Shown: positions 47,266 to 57,805, counted from the stretch's first letter. The stretch: 64,000 nt of DNA from Hydrogenophaga sp. NFH-34 (GCF_021401345.1 NZ_JACBGE010000010.1:1-64000); one strand, 5' to 3'. Notes: a model not told the origin generated them from the sequence alone. Numbers and translations: made by a program.

Positions 47266-47859
47266 ATGAGTGAACCAGCGCGTTACCCCCTGCCCGATCT
47301 GAACGACCTGCCCGACGATCTCAAGACCCAGATTCTGGAGGTTCAGGCGAAAGCAGGGTTCGTGCCCAACGTGTTTCTGGCCCTGGCCCGCCGCCCGGCT
47401 GAGTGGCGGGCGTTCTTTGCCTACCACGACGCCTTGATGATGCCCGAATCGGTGGGCCGCACGTCCAGCCTGAGCAAAGGGGATCGCGAAATGATCGTGA
47501 CCACCACCAGCGCGGCCAACCAGTGCCTGTACTGCGTGGTGGCCCACGGCGCCCTGCTGCGCATCTACGAGAAAAAGCCGCTGGTGGCCGATCAGGTCGC
47601 GGTCAACCACCGCAAGGCCGACATCAGTGCGCGTCAGCGCGCCATGCTCGACTTCGCCATGAAGGTCTGCGAGCAGTCGCATGCCATCGAGGAGGCGGAC
47701 TTCCAGGCCCTGCACGCACACGGCTTCAGCGACGAGGATGCCTGGGATATTGCCGCCATCACGGCCTTCTTCGGCCTGTCCAACCGCATGGCCAGCTTCA
47801 GCGGCATGATGCCCAACCCCGAGTTCTACCTGATGGGCCGGGTACCGAAAGCCCGATAA
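47266..47859 (+). CDS. Peroxidase-related AhpD-like protein
   Basis: This 197-residue protein is of the AhpD/carboxymuconolactone-decarboxylase superfamily, peroxidase-related subgroup (TIGR01926-like). The CxxC...H motif appears as QCLYCVVAHGALL (about residue 86-96), needed for thiol peroxidase chemistry. GFVPNVFLALARRPAEWRAF and LDFAMKVCEQSHAIEE are typical. It is divergent from pcaC and convergent with sodB, sharing a terminator with it. Oxidative-stress protection is the expected role. Confidence 0.85.
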   Translation: MSEPARYPLPDLNDLPDDLKTQILEVQAKAGFVPNVFLALARRPAEWRAFFAYHDALMMPESVGRTSSLSKGDREMIVTTTSAANQCLYCVVAHGALLRIYEKKPLVADQVAVNHRKADISARQRAMLDFAMKVCEQSHAIEEADFQALHAHGFSDEDAWDIAAITAFFGLSNRMASFSGMMPNPEFYLMGRVPKAR

Positions 47860-47876
47860 CCGCTGCGGTCCCCATG

Positions 47877-47908
47877 AAAAAGGGCAGGCCTTTCGGCCTG
47901 CCCTTTTT
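47877..47908. terminator. Bidirectional terminator
   Basis: AAAAAGGGCAGGCC and GGCCTGCCCTTTTT form a 14-base perfect stem with a TTTC loop. Runs of A and T at the ends let it stop both the peroxidase gene from the left and sodB from the right. Confidence 0.92.
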
Positions 47909-47936
47909 GCACTCGGGAGCGGGAGTGAACTGGTGC

Positions 47937-48518
47937 TCAGCCGAAGTTCTTTTCGGCGAACGACCAGTTGACCAGCTTGTCCAGGAAGGTTTCCACGAAC
48001 TTGGGACGCAGGTTGCGGTAGTCGATGTAGTAGGCGTGTTCCCACACGTCCACGGTCAGCAGCGCGGTGTCGGCGGTGGTCAGCGGGGTGCCGGCGGCAC
48101 CGGTGTTGACGATGTCGACCGAACCGTCGGCCTTCTTGACCAGCCAGGTCCAGCCCGAACCGAAGTTGCCCACGGCCGACTTCACGAAGGCTTCCTTGAA
48201 AGCGGCGTAGCTGCCCCACTTGGCGTTGATGGCTGCGGCCAGGGCGCCGGTGGGCTCACCGCCGCCGTTGGGCTTCATGCAGTTCCAGAAGAAGGTGTGG
48301 TTCCAGATCTGGGCCGCGTTGTTGTAGATGCCGCCGCTGGAGGTCTTGACGATCTCTTCCAGGGTCTTGCTTTCGAACTCGGTGCCCTTTTGCAGGTTGT
48401 TGAGGTTCACCACATAGGCGTTGTGGTGCTTGCCGTGGTGGTATTCCAGGGTCTCGCGGCTGTAGTGGGGTGCCAGGTCGTCCAGGCCGTAAGGCAGCGG
48501 GGGCAAGGTGTGTTCCAT
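47937..48518 (-). CDS. sodB: Iron superoxide dismutase
   Basis: This 193-residue cytoplasmic enzyme converts superoxide into hydrogen peroxide and oxygen. Metal ligands lie in [22 protein letters not shown] and [13 protein letters not shown]. The [11 protein letters not shown] sequence (Gln two residues before His-containing segment) and the FGSGWTWLV motif favour iron over manganese. The ATG at 48518 follows GAGGA and gives the usual length. Confidence 0.96.
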   Translation of the reverse strand: MEHTLPPLPYGLDDLAPHYSRETLEYHHGKHHNAYVVNLNNLQKGTEFESKTLEEIVKTSSGGIYNNAAQIWNHTFFWNCMKPNGGGEPTGALAAAINAKWGSYAAFKEAFVKSAVGNFGSGWTWLVKKADGSVDIVNTGAAGTPLTTADTALLTVDVWEHAYYIDYRNLRPKFVETFLDKLVNWSFAEKNFG

Positions 48519-48633
48519 GTGGGTTCCTCTTGTCGTGATCGATGGTGGGTGAATTCCTGTGGCACCGGGCGGTGGCTCGCGGCTGGGCCCGACGTGAGGC
48601 GCATTGTAGGGAAGCACGAGCCACCTGGACGGA

Positions 48634-49971
48634 TCAGGGTTTCTCCGGTCGCACGCCCTGCACGGCCAACGCCAGTGCGCCGTCGGCCAGCGTGGCGGTG
48701 AGTGCCTGGCCGGTATGGACCTGTGCCACCTGGGTCACGGTCGCGCCGGCGCCGTCGGTCAGGTAGGCATAGCCGCGTTCCAGCACCAGGCGCGGATCGA
48801 GGTGCCCCAGCGCCACCTCCAGGCGCTGCAGGCGCAAACGGGCGCTCTCGCGCGAGCGGGCCCAGGCGGCCGGCAAAGCCACCGACAGCCGCTGCAGGCC
48901 GGCGCTCTGGCGCTGGTACTGCTGCTGCACGCCCCGCGCCAGCCGGTGCTCCAGCACCGTCAGTTGCTCCCGGTGTTCGTGCAGCCGCGCCGAGGGGCGT
49001 CCGAGCCGCTGGGCGAGGCGGTCCAGCCGTTGTGCACGCTGGTCAATCTGCCGGTAGAGCCGATCCTGCAGCGCTTCATGCAGGTATTCGAGCTCGCCCA
49101 GCCGCACCGAGCGCTCGGGCGCGCAAAGTTCGGCCGCTGCGGTGGGCGTGGGCGCCCGCAGGTCGGCCGCGAAATCGGCCAGGGTGAAATCGGTTTCGTG
49201 CCCCACCCCGCTGATCACGGGCATGGGCGCTTCGGCGACGGTGCGCACCACGGCTTCGTCGTTGAACGACCAGAGGTCCTCCAGGGAACCACCACCGCGC
49301 ACCAGCAGCAGCACCTCGCTCTCGCCGGTGTCGGCATGGCGCCGGTACGCGGTACGCAGCGCGGCACAAATCTCGGCCGGCGCCTGTGCACCTTGGACCG
49401 ACGCCGGGTAGATCACGACGGGCAGGTGTGGCACGCGCCGCCGCAGGGCCGTGACCACGTCGCGCAGGGCGGCAGCGCCCAGCGAAGTCACCACACCGAT
49501 GCTGCGTGGCTGGGCCGGCAGCGGCCTTTTGCGGTCGGCGTCGAACAGGCCTTCGGCTTCCAGCCGGGCCTTCAGCCGCAGGAACTGCTCGAACAGGTTG
49601 CCCTGCCCCGCAGGCACCAGGCGTTCGACGATGAGCTGCAAGTCGCCGCGGGGGCCATACACGTCCAGCTTGCCATGGGCTTCCACGCGCTGGCCATCGG
49701 CCGGGGCGAAGCGCAGCGCGTCGGCGGCGCGGCGGAACATGGCGCAACGCAACTGACCACTGTCATCTTTGAGCTGGAAGTAACAATGCCCGCTGGCCGC
49801 GCGCGAGAACCCCGAAATCTCGCCGCGCACCGCCACCGGATTGAACCGCGCCGCCAGTGTGTCAGCGATGGCGCGCATCAGCGGCCCAACGCCCCACACA
49901 GGCCGCGCCGGTGCTTCAGCGGATGCCTGAAACGCTTCAGACACAGGCTTCTCCGGCACAAATGTGTCCAC
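48634..49971 (-). CDS. xseA: Exodeoxyribonuclease VII large subunit
   Basis: This 445-residue nuclease degrades single-stranded DNA in both directions and needs the small subunit XseB, which is not in view. The N-terminal OB-fold is visible as [20 protein letters not shown]. The catalytic domain includes [38 protein letters not shown] and [22 protein letters not shown]-terminal coiled coil ends in [20 protein letters not shown]. Confidence 0.96.
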   Translation of the reverse strand: MDTFVPEKPVSEAFQASAEAPARPVWGVGPLMRAIADTLAARFNPVAVRGEISGFSRAASGHCYFQLKDDSGQLRCAMFRRAADALRFAPADGQRVEAHGKLDVYGPRGDLQLIVERLVPAGQGNLFEQFLRLKARLEAEGLFDADRKRPLPAQPRSIGVVTSLGAAALRDVVTALRRRVPHLPVVIYPASVQGAQAPAEICAALRTAYRRHADTGESEVLLLVRGGGSLEDLWSFNDEAVVRTVAEAPMPVISGVGHETDFTLADFAADLRAPTPTAAAELCAPERSVRLGELEYLHEALQDRLYRQIDQRAQRLDRLAQRLGRPSARLHEHREQLTVLEHRLARGVQQQYQRQSAGLQRLSVALPAAWARSRESARLRLQRLEVALGHLDPRLVLERGYAYLTDGAGATVTQVAQVHTGQALTATLADGALALAVQGVRPEKP

Positions 49972-50280
49972 AAGCCGCGCCGTTGCTGGCGACGGCGCGC
50001 TCGTGCACCCAGCGCCGAGGGATTGGCAGACAGTTCGTTGATTCCAAAGCGTTTTGCACTGCTGTTTTTCTCATCGACGCAAGGAAAGTCCCGTATCTGC
50101 TGGCACTGGCAGCGGGTGAGCCCAGGTTCTTCACAAAGTTATCCACAGAAAATGTGCATGAAGCGGCCGGCGGGCGGCAAGCTTCGGCAGCGTGGGCGCC
50201 AGAGGCGGCGCGGGCACTGGGCGATAATCGCCTGCGAACTTTTTGCCGCCTTGCGGCGCCGCCTGTCAGGAGCCCCTGTC
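49972..50280. other. Intergenic region with a perfect DnaA box
   Basis: A 309-base gap between the divergent xseA and exbB genes. It contains a perfect DnaA box, TTATCCACA, at 50139-50147. No second box and no AT-rich unwinding region are visible, so this is not an origin. I see no small gene. The promoters of both neighbours are expected here. Confidence 0.55.
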
Positions 50281-50913
50281 TTGCTGTCCATCATACAAGC
50301 CGCTGGTTGGCCGATCTGGCCGTTGATTGCCTGCTCCATCCTCGGTCTGGCCCTCGTGATCGAGCGCTTCCTCAGCCTCAAGACGGCCAAGGTCGTGCCC
50401 GCCCCGCTGCTCGATGAAGCCATCATGGTGTCGCGTGCAGGCGTTCCCAGCGCCGAAGTGGTGTCGCAGCTCGAACAGAACTCCCTGCTGGGCGAAGTGC
50501 TGGCCAGCGGCTTCCGGGCCTTGCTGAACAACCCGCGCGCCACCGAGGACGAACTGCGCTCCGGCCTCGAAGGTGCCGGTCGGCTTGCCGCCGCCAAGCT
50601 GCAGCGCTACCTGGGTGCGTTGGCGACCATCGCCTCGGCAGCGCCCCTGCTGGGCCTGCTGGGCACCGTGATCGGGATGATCGAGATTTTCGGCTCGCAA
50701 GGCGGTGATGGCGGCATGACCGGCGGCGGCAATCCGGCGCAGCTGGCGCACGGCATTTCCATCGCGCTGTACAACACGGCCTTCGGGCTGATCGTGGCGA
50801 TTCCCGCGCTGATCTTCTGGCGTTACTTCCGGGCTCGGGTCGACGGCTACCTGCTGTCGATGGAGGTGGCGTCGGAGCGTTTCGTGCGCCACCTGCTGAC
50901 GCTGCGCAAGTAA
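50281..50913 (+). CDS. exbB: MotA/TolQ/ExbB proton-channel protein
   Basis: This 210-residue inner-membrane protein works with ExbD to transmit the proton gradient to TonB. Three membrane helices are visible: IWPLIACSILGLALVIERF, IASAAPLLGLLGTVIGMIEI and GISIALYNTAFGLIVAIPAL. Start is TTG at 50281 with CAGGAG 8 bases upstream; there is no suitable ATG. It is followed 16 bases later by exbD. TolQ is the alternative name, but the ExbD-lpxK context is typical of the Burkholderiales ExbB. Confidence 0.9.
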   Translation: MLSIIQAAGWPIWPLIACSILGLALVIERFLSLKTAKVVPAPLLDEAIMVSRAGVPSAEVVSQLEQNSLLGEVLASGFRALLNNPRATEDELRSGLEGAGRLAAAKLQRYLGALATIASAAPLLGLLGTVIGMIEIFGSQGGDGGMTGGGNPAQLAHGISIALYNTAFGLIVAIPALIFWRYFRARVDGYLLSMEVASERFVRHLLTLRK

Positions 50914-50929
50914 GGAAGGCCGGCGAAGC

Positions 50930-51361
50930 ATGAACTTCCGTCCCGGTTCGCGCGATGAACCCGAGGTCAACCTGATCCCGTTCATCGACATCCTGCTGGT
51001 GGTGCTCATCTTCCTGATGCTCACCACCACCTATTCCAAGTTCACCGAACTGCAGGTGAATCTGCCGGTGGCCGACGCCCAGGCGCAGCGCGAATACCCC
51101 AAGGAAGTGATCGTGACCATCAGCAGCGATGGCCGGTATGCGATCAACCGCCAGGCGGTCGACGGCGGCGATGTGGCGCAGCTCACGCGCAGCCTGCTGC
51201 AGGCGGCCCGGGATCAGCGCGATATCGTGGTGATCATCAGTGCCGACGCCGCCGCCACGCACCAGTCGGTGGTCAACGTGATGGACGCAGCCCGGCGCGC
51301 GGGTCTGGTGCAGATCACCTTCGCGACCCAGCAATCCGGCGACGGTCGCCAGCGACGCTGA
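50930..51361 (+). CDS. exbD: ExbD/TolR biopolymer transport protein
   Basis: This 143-residue protein has a single N-terminal membrane helix (LIPFIDILLVVLIFLMLTTT) with the proton-carrying Asp in PFIDILLVV, and a periplasmic domain (KEVIVTISSDGRYAINRQAV). It forms the ExbBD motor with the previous gene. The next gene, lpxK, begins five bases after its stop, which ties lipid A biosynthesis to this transcript. Confidence 0.92.
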   Translation: MNFRPGSRDEPEVNLIPFIDILLVVLIFLMLTTTYSKFTELQVNLPVADAQAQREYPKEVIVTISSDGRYAINRQAVDGGDVAQLTRSLLQAARDQRDIVVIISADAAATHQSVVNVMDAARRAGLVQITFATQQSGDGRQRR

Positions 51362-51366
51362 TTCCC

Positions 51367-52437
51367 ATGGCCGACGCCGACTCCCGGGCGCGGCGGCAGG
51401 CCGAATGGCTGGCCCTGGCCAGCCGGCGCGGCGCCCAGGCACGCGCGCTGTGGCCGCTGTCGCTGCTCTACCGCGCTCTGGTGGCCTTGCGGCGGCAGGC
51501 CTATGTGGCCGGCTGGTCCCGCGTCCAGCGCCTGCCCGTGCCCGTCATCGTGGTCGGCAACGTGGTCGTCGGTGGCGCCGGCAAGACCCCCACCACCATC
51601 GCCCTGGTGCAGGCGTTGAAAGCCCGTGGCTGGCGCCCCGGCGTCGTCTCGCGCGGCCACGGCCGGACCGGCACCGAGGTCAGCGCGGTCGGGCCGGCAG
51701 CGTCTGCGGAACAGGTGGGCGACGAGCCGCTGCTGATCCGATCGGCCACGGAGGTACCGGTATGGGTCGGTCGCCAGCGCGCAGACGCTGGCCGCGCCCT
51801 GCTGGCCGCGCACCCCGACGTGAACGTGATCGTCTGCGACGACGGCCTGCAGCACTGGTCGCTGGGCCGCGATCTGGCCTTGGCCGTGTTCGACGACCGG
51901 GGCATGGGCAACGGCTGGCTGCTGCCGGCGGGCCTTTTGCGCGAACCCTGGCCACCGCGTGCCGGCATGGCTTTTGCGCCCGACGTCGTTTTGCACACCG
52001 GGTTGAACGCACCACCTTTGGCAGCCGGTCAGGTGGTGTTTTCCCTGCAGCGTGGCCTGATCAGCGAGGCGCGCAATGAGCAGGGCACGCACATGCCCTT
52101 GGCCCGGCTGCGTGATCGCCCGCTGGTGGCGCTCGCGGGCATCGCCCGCCCGGGTGTGTTTTTCCAGGCCTTGCTTGCCGAAGGGCTGACCCTTTCTCAA
52201 CAGATCGCCCTGCCCGACCACGCCGGCCCCGACGCCTACGCGCGGCTGGTGCAGTCCCACCCCGATGCCGAACTCATCTGCACCGAGAAGGATGCGGTCA
52301 AACTGTTTCCCCTGCTGGCTGGCCGCACCGGCACACTGCGTGCCTGGACCGTGCCCCTGGCCGTGACGCTGCCGCCAGCGCTGATCGATCACGTGGCTGC
52401 GCGGCTGCGCCAGACCGCGGCCCGCCAACCCGCCTGA
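51367..52437 (+). CDS. lpxK: Tetraacyldisaccharide 4'-kinase
   Basis: This 356-residue inner-membrane-associated kinase phosphorylates the 4' position of the lipid A precursor. The P-loop is in [19 protein letters not shown] (about residue 66), followed by the family's [11 protein letters not shown] and the [13 protein letters not shown] motif. [14 protein letters not shown] near the end is also conserved. It lies between exbD and the Trm112-like gene, upstream of kdsB, in a cluster for outer-membrane lipid synthesis. Confidence 0.94.
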   Translation: MADADSRARRQAEWLALASRRGAQARALWPLSLLYRALVALRRQAYVAGWSRVQRLPVPVIVVGNVVVGGAGKTPTTIALVQALKARGWRPGVVSRGHGRTGTEVSAVGPAASAEQVGDEPLLIRSATEVPVWVGRQRADAGRALLAAHPDVNVIVCDDGLQHWSLGRDLALAVFDDRGMGNGWLLPAGLLREPWPPRAGMAFAPDVVLHTGLNAPPLAAGQVVFSLQRGLISEARNEQGTHMPLARLRDRPLVALAGIARPGVFFQALLAEGLTLSQQIALPDHAGPDAYARLVQSHPDAELICTEKDAVKLFPLLAGRTGTLRAWTVPLAVTLPPALIDHVAARLRQTAARQPA

Positions 52438-52483
52438 CCGACCGAGACCCTGCGCCCCCCGCGGCACTCACTATCATTGCGCC

Positions 52484-52699
52484 ATGGATTCGAAACTGCT
52501 TGAACTGCTGGTGTGCCCCGTGACCAAGGGACCGCTGGTCTTCGACCGCGAAAAGCAGGAGCTGCTCTCGCGCAGCGCCCGCCTGGCCTACCCCGTGCGC
52601 GATGGCATTCCCATCCTGCTCGAACACGAAGCCCGCCCGCTGAGCGACGACGAAGCGGAGCGCCCCAAGCCCACGTCGCCGGCCGACCCGGCAGCATGA
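52484..52699 (+). CDS. ycaR: Trm112-family protein (YcaR-like)
   Basis: This 71-residue protein belongs to the Trm112/UPF0434 family: [19 protein letters not shown], then [18 protein letters not shown]. Family members in many bacteria lie between lpxK and kdsB, as here. Trm112 relatives activate methyltransferases, but the bacterial role is unclear. The stop codon overlaps the kdsB start (ATGA). Only one Cys of the usual zinc-ribbon set is retained. Confidence 0.92.
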   Translation: MDSKLLELLVCPVTKGPLVFDREKQELLSRSARLAYPVRDGIPILLEHEARPLSDDEAERPKPTSPADPAA

Positions 52700-53469
52700 G
52701 CGCCCCCTTCACGGTGCTGATTCCGGCGCGGCTCGCTTCGACCCGCCTGCCGGACAAACCCCTGGCCGACATCGGCGGCGTGCCTATGGTTGTCCGGGTC
52801 GCCCAACGGGCCGCGCTGAGTGGTGCGGCACGCTGCGTCGTGGCGGCGGACGACGAACGCATCGTTCGCGCCTGCCAGGCCCATGGCGTGGCGGCCCTGC
52901 TCACGCGCACCGATCACCCGTCCGGCAGCGACCGGCTGGCCGAAGCCTGTGCCTTGCTGGATCTGGCCAACGATGCGGTGGTGGTCAATGTCCAGGGCGA
53001 TGAACCCCTCATCGCGCCTGCATTGATCGATGCCGTGGCCGAGCAGCTCCGGCAACGCACCGATTGCGTGATGAGCACGGCAGCCCATGTGCTGGCCGGC
53101 ATGGCCGAGTTCCTCAACCCCCATGTGGTCAAGGTGGTGCTCGACCGCCAGCACACGGCGCTGTACTTCAGCCGTGCCCCCATTCCCTGGTGGCGCGATG
53201 GCATGGCCTCGGCCGAGGGACTGACCGACAACACCCCCCTGCCCTCGCCCGCACCCTTGCGGCACGTTGGCATCTACGCTTACCGGGCCGGTTTCCTGCG
53301 CCGCTTCCCGACCCTGGAGCCCGCACCGCTGGAGCGCATCGAATCGCTGGAGCAACTGCGCGTGCTCTGGCACGGCGAGCGCATCGCGGTGCACGTGACC
53401 GAAGAAGCACCGGGCCCTGGGGTGGACACCCCGGACGACCTCGCACGCGTCCGCGCCCTGTTCGGCTGA
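52696..53469 (+). CDS. kdsB: 3-deoxy-manno-octulosonate cytidylyltransferase
   Basis: This 257-residue enzyme activates KDO with CTP for transfer to lipid A. The nucleotide-binding start [20 protein letters not shown], the [12 protein letters not shown] motif and the [13 protein letters not shown] motif are all conserved, as is the [17 protein letters not shown] segment. It is coupled to the upstream gene by a four-base overlap. ATG at 52696 gives the normal N-terminus. Confidence 0.96.
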   Translation: MSAPFTVLIPARLASTRLPDKPLADIGGVPMVVRVAQRAALSGAARCVVAADDERIVRACQAHGVAALLTRTDHPSGSDRLAEACALLDLANDAVVVNVQGDEPLIAPALIDAVAEQLRQRTDCVMSTAAHVLAGMAEFLNPHVVKVVLDRQHTALYFSRAPIPWWRDGMASAEGLTDNTPLPSPAPLRHVGIYAYRAGFLRRFPTLEPAPLERIESLEQLRVLWHGERIAVHVTEEAPGPGVDTPDDLARVRALFG

Positions 53470-53619
53470 GCCGGAAAACCGGCCCGTTCCCGCTGCACGG
53501 ACCACCCCTCCGGGGCGACAGCGTGTAAGGCGACTGGGGGAAAGCCCATGCTATCCTCGACCGACTGGCCCGCCTGGCTTGTGCCCGCGCTCGGCCCCTG
53601 CTTCTTGAAACTCTGATAA

Positions 53620-54285
<666 letters not shown>

Positions 54286-54305
54286 GCCTTCTTCCCGCTC
54301 CCGCC

Positions 54306-54332
54306 AAGCCCGGCCTTTGCCGGGCTTTTTTT
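54306..54332 (+). terminator. Terminator after adk
   Basis: AAGCCCGGC and GCCGGGCTT form a 9-base stem with a CTTT loop, followed by a T run to 54332. It ends the adk transcript just before the convergent asparaginase gene. Confidence 0.92.
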
Positions 54333-54346
54333 GTGGCCGCCTGTCG

Positions 54347-55330
54347 TCAGCGTCCGCTGCGTTCTGCAAGGAGGTCCAAGGCCAGCGCCAGACGGGCTTT
54401 GGGCGCATTGAGCGGGGCCGCGACCGGAAATGGGTTGCGATCATCCGGCATGGCCCGCCCCTGTGCGCACCGGCTCGCACGCACCACCCGCACGCCCGCG
54501 TGCTGCGCTTCCAGCAAGGCCGCCACCAGGTTGTCGTGCAGGGTCCCGTTGCCGGTGCCGGCGACCAGCAGACCCTCGGGCGCCAGCGTCAACAAGGCCC
54601 GCACCAGGTCGCCATCGGCATCGGCATGGCTGGTGAGCAGCGGCACCTTCGGCAACGCCGGTGCCGCGAGAAAAGCAGCCAGCAAGCGGGTGTCCGGTGC
54701 TTCGGGCAAGGCGAGCGGCTGAAACCAGCGGACCTGTCCCGCCTCCACGCAGCCGGCCGGTCCGGCATCGCCCGAAGAGAAGGCGTCCAGCCGGTAACTG
54801 TGCACCTTGGCCACATGCTCGGCGCGGTGAATCTGCCCGGCACAGACGGCCAGCACACCACGCGCCTGCGCATCTGCTGCCACGACCACGGCATCAAGCA
54901 AATTCTGGGGGCCGTCGGGCACCAGCGCCGTCGCCGGGCGCATGGCACAGGTCAGCACGACCGGTTTGGCTGGCTGCAGCAACCGTTGAAGCAGGTAGGC
55001 GGTTTCCTCCAGGGTGTCCGTGCCATGGGTGATGACGATGCCCGCCACGGACGGCTGCGCCATGTGCAACTCGACCGCCCGCACCAACCGCTGCCAGACC
55101 GGCAGCCCCATGTCCTTGCTGTCAACCTGGGCCACCTGTTCCAGGGCCAGCGGCCACTGTGCCAGCGCCGGCACGCCGGCGACCAGATCGCGCACCGCCA
55201 CCTGTCCGGCCACGTAGGCCACGGGGTCATCGGCACCGACCGAACGCCCGGCAATGGTGCCCCCGGTGCCCAGAATCACCACCTTGCAGTCGGGCGGAAC
55301 GGTCAGCAGGTCGTCTGTGTGATGGGGCAC
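54347..55330 (-). CDS. L-asparaginase
   Basis: This 327-residue amidohydrolase should convert asparagine to aspartate and ammonia. The two catalytic Thr motifs are VVILGTGGTIAG near residue 20 and GIVITHGTDTLEETAYL near 100. A third family segment is VLTCAMRPATALVPDGPQNL. There is no signal peptide, so it is cytoplasmic (type I location). It starts with GTG at 55330 after AAGGAG and lies 18 bases from the nearer LexA box, divergent from lexA. Confidence 0.9.
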   Translation of the reverse strand: MPHHTDDLLTVPPDCKVVILGTGGTIAGRSVGADDPVAYVAGQVAVRDLVAGVPALAQWPLALEQVAQVDSKDMGLPVWQRLVRAVELHMAQPSVAGIVITHGTDTLEETAYLLQRLLQPAKPVVLTCAMRPATALVPDGPQNLLDAVVVAADAQARGVLAVCAGQIHRAEHVAKVHSYRLDAFSSGDAGPAGCVEAGQVRWFQPLALPEAPDTRLLAAFLAAPALPKVPLLTSHADADGDLVRALLTLAPEGLLVAGTGNGTLHDNLVAALLEAQHAGVRVVRASRCAQGRAMPDDRNPFPVAAPLNAPKARLALALDLLAERSGR

Positions 55331-55347
55331 TTGCGAAACTCCTTGAA

Positions 55348-55382
55348 CTGGGTAAAAATACAGTTACTGGATAAGAAAACAG
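55348..55382. promoter_or_regulatory. Two tandem LexA (SOS) boxes
   Basis: CTGGGTAAAAATACAG (55348-55363) and CTGGATAAGAAAACAG (55367-55382) both fit the CTG-N10-CAG LexA consensus and lie 19 bases apart in the same orientation. They are upstream of lexA (start 55447) and also just upstream of the divergent asparaginase gene. Two boxes also precede lexA in E. coli. Autorepression of lexA is the clear reading. Confidence 0.9.
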
Positions 55383-55446
55383 TCACTTTGATCGGCGGTC
55401 TTCCGGCATCAGCCCGATGTCTCGCCGGTTTTCCGAAAGGTACGTC

Positions 55447-56127
55447 ATGTTGGACCCCTTGCTCTCCTCGCCCAAGCTCACGGCCCGCCAGCAGCAGATT
55501 CTGGAGCTGATCCAGAAAGCCATTGCCAGCACCGGTGCCCCGCCGACGCGCGCAGAAATCGCGGCCGAGCTCGGCTTCAAATCGGCCAACGCGGCCGAAG
55601 AGCACTTGCAGGCCCTGGCCCGCAAAGGGGTGATCGAGCTGGTCAGCGGCACCTCCCGGGGCATCCGTCTTCGCGGGCGTGATCTGCGTTCCATCAACGA
55701 AGCCCGCGAACACCAGCTCACCCTCCCGGGCCTGGCCCAGCTGGCGCTGCCGCTGATCGGCCGGGTGGCAGCCGGCTCGCCGATTCTCGCCCAGGAGCAC
55801 GTCGATCAGACCTACCACGTCGAGCGCAGCCTGTTCCAGCGCCAGCCCGACTATCTGCTGCGTGTGCGGGGCATGTCCATGCGCGACGTCGGCATCATGG
55901 ATGGGGACCTGCTGGCCGTGCAGTCCACACGCGATGCGCGCAACGGCCAGATCGTCGTGGCCCGGCTGGGTGACGACGTGACGGTCAAGCGTTTCATGCG
56001 GCGCGACGACCGCATCGAACTGCACGCCGAAAATCCCGACTTCCGCACCATCGTGGTGGAGCCAGGTGAACCTTTCGAAATCGAAGGTTTGGCTGTGGGC
56101 CTGATCCGCAACAGTTTCCTGATCTGA
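55447..56127 (+). CDS. lexA: SOS repressor LexA
   Basis: This 226-residue repressor controls DNA-damage genes. The N-terminal winged helix reads [40 protein letters not shown]. The self-cleavage Ala-Gly bond is in [12 protein letters not shown], the Ser nucleophile in [15 protein letters not shown] and the Lys in [11 protein letters not shown]. The ATG at 55447 follows AAAGG; a frame extension to 55417 is less likely. Two LexA boxes lie upstream, showing autoregulation. Confidence 0.97.
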   Translation: MLDPLLSSPKLTARQQQILELIQKAIASTGAPPTRAEIAAELGFKSANAAEEHLQALARKGVIELVSGTSRGIRLRGRDLRSINEAREHQLTLPGLAQLALPLIGRVAAGSPILAQEHVDQTYHVERSLFQRQPDYLLRVRGMSMRDVGIMDGDLLAVQSTRDARNGQIVVARLGDDVTVKRFMRRDDRIELHAENPDFRTIVVEPGEPFEIEGLAVGLIRNSFLI

Positions 56128-56173
56128 CCCTACCGGTCTTCATCGCCGGTGCAGGTGGCGGGCGGTTGCGCGG

Positions 56174-56188
56174 GGAGTTGACAACTCC
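56174..56188. repeat. Inverted repeat after lexA
   Basis: GGAGTTG and CAACTCC form a perfect 7-base inverted repeat around a single A, about 50 bases after the lexA stop. A T6 run follows at 56215-56220, too distant for a simple terminator. It may be an operator for the next gene or part of a larger terminator-like fold with the flanking CGCGGG/CCCTGCGCG stretch. Confidence 0.45.
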
Positions 56189-56259
56189 TCGGGCACATCC
56201 CTGCGCGGGCGAACTTTTTTCAATCCTGCCTGTGTTCAACCCCTTGCCTGGAGTTTCAC

Positions 56260-56631
56260 ATGGGAATCCCTTTTGCTCGCAATACCTGGCGTGCCCCTTT
56301 GCGCCTGATCGATAGCTGGCTCGCGCTGGAGCCTGCGCCCATCGTCAGGCGCGAGCGCTCGGCCCGGATCGTGCAGCTTTTTTCACGTGCCGGCTGGCTG
56401 CATGCCAAGCCGTCCACACCTGCGGCGCCCTCCCCCCAACTCTCGAAGCAGCAGGCACTTTCCCGTTCCAACGTGCATCGCCTGGATAAGGCTCGTCGCC
56501 AGCCCTTGCTGGTGCGTCAACACGGCCAGGAAGGCCGCCTGGTGATCTCTGGCCGCATGCACGATGTCTGCGCCGAACTGGACCGTCTGGTGGCACTGGA
56601 GTCGCAGCAACACGCGGTGAAAGCGGCCTGA
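56260..56631 (+). CDS. Hypothetical protein, 123 aa
   Basis: This 123-residue protein of unknown function has CTGGAG 8 bases before its ATG. It is strongly basic (RNTWRAPLRLIDSWLALEPA, HGQEGRLVISGRMHDVCAEL) and has no signal peptide or membrane segment. The C-terminal half could form a small alpha/beta domain. It lies between lexA and a dehydrogenase gene; no function can be inferred from this. Confidence 0.65.
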   Translation: MGIPFARNTWRAPLRLIDSWLALEPAPIVRRERSARIVQLFSRAGWLHAKPSTPAAPSPQLSKQQALSRSNVHRLDKARRQPLLVRQHGQEGRLVISGRMHDVCAELDRLVALESQQHAVKAA

Positions 56632-56721
56632 TCAGGCCAAGGCCTGGCCGCGTCAGTGGCGGGCCCACATATACAGCTTGTAGCAAGGACCGGGAAGGGC
56701 TTGCGGGCACAATAGCGTCCC

Positions 56722-57729
56722 ATGAATATTGTGATCCTGGACGACTACCAAGACGTTGTCCGCAAGCTGCGCTGCGCCGAAAAGCTCGAACCTTATCCTG
56801 CCAAGGTCTTCACCAACACCGTCAAGGGCGTGGGACAGCTTTCCGTCCGCCTGCGTGATGCCGATGTGCTGGTGCTGATCCGCGAGCGCAGCCAGATCAG
56901 CCGGCAGCTCGTGGAGAAGCTGCCCCGGCTCAAACTCATCGCCCAAACAGGCCGCATCGGCAAGCACATCGATGTCAATGCCTGCACGGAACGGGGGGTC
57001 GCGGTTTGTGAAGGTACCAGTTCCCCCATTTCCACGGCCGAGCTGACCTGGGCCTTGATCATGGCGTCCATGCGGCGCCTGCCACAGTACATCGCCAGCC
57101 TCAAGCATGGGGCGTGGCAGCAGTCCGGCCTCAAAGCGGCGTCCATGCCGAACAATTTCGGGCTCGGCATGGTGCTGCAAGGCAAAACCCTCGGTATCTG
57201 GAGCTACGGCCGCATCGGCAAACTGGTGGCCAGCTACGGCCGCGCTTTTGGCATGCGCGTGCTGGTGTGGGGGAGCGACGAGACGCGCATCCGCGCCATG
57301 GCCGATGGCCACGAAATTGCCGAAAGCCGGGAAGCTCTGTTCGAAACATCCGATGTGCTGTCGCTGCACCTGCGGCTGGGTGAAGCCAGCCAGGGCTGTG
57401 TCACGCTGGAGGATCTCTCCCGCATGAAACCGACGGCCTTGCTGGTCAACACGTCAAGGGCCGAACTCATCGAACCGGAGGCCCTGCTCACGTCGCTCAA
57501 CCGTGGACGGCCTGGCATGGCTGCGGTGGATGTTTTCGAGTCGGAGCCCATTCTGCAAGGGCATGCCCTGCTGCGTCTGGAGAACTGTATCTGCACGCCG
57601 CACATCGGCTATGTCGAGCAGGACAACTACGAGCAGCTGTTCTCGGCGGCCTTCGACAACGTGGTCAATTTCATCAAAGGAACACCCACCAACATCGTCA
57701 ACCCTGGTGCCCTGCAGGTTCGCCGCTGA
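56722..57729 (+). CDS. D-2-hydroxyacid dehydrogenase family protein
   Basis: This 335-residue NAD-dependent enzyme has the D-isomer-specific 2-hydroxyacid dehydrogenase fold. The dinucleotide loop is the subfamily form LGIWSYGRIGKLV. Catalytic residues are Arg in LLVNTSRAELIEP, Glu in AVDVFESEPIL and His in CTPHIGYVEQDNYE. Substrate is not determined; phosphoglycerate-like or other 2-hydroxyacids are possible. A long bidirectional terminator follows. Confidence 0.88.
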   Translation: MNIVILDDYQDVVRKLRCAEKLEPYPAKVFTNTVKGVGQLSVRLRDADVLVLIRERSQISRQLVEKLPRLKLIAQTGRIGKHIDVNACTERGVAVCEGTSSPISTAELTWALIMASMRRLPQYIASLKHGAWQQSGLKAASMPNNFGLGMVLQGKTLGIWSYGRIGKLVASYGRAFGMRVLVWGSDETRIRAMADGHEIAESREALFETSDVLSLHLRLGEASQGCVTLEDLSRMKPTALLVNTSRAELIEPEALLTSLNRGRPGMAAVDVFESEPILQGHALLRLENCICTPHIGYVEQDNYEQLFSAAFDNVVNFIKGTPTNIVNPGALQVRR

Positions 57730-57742
57730 GGTGGAGATTCCC

Positions 57743-57782
57743 CCCATGAAAAAAACCGCCTTCCGGCGGTTTTTTTCATGGG
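57743..57782. terminator. Very long bidirectional terminator
   Basis: CCCATGAAAAAAACCGCC and GGCGGTTTTTTTCATGGG are perfect 18-base arms around TTCC. Seven A and seven T form the bidirectional tails within the stem. It stops the dehydrogenase gene from the left and the convergent FimV-like gene from the right. Confidence 0.93.
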
Positions 57783-57805
57783 TCCCAAGGCCCTCGTCCG
57801 GCCAT

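Noticed and set aside
50139-50147. Perfect DnaA box as a replication-origin signal
   Set aside because: There is a single box, no AT-rich unwinding region and no dnaA or dnaN genes nearby, so it is not an origin. It could be a chance or regulatory site.
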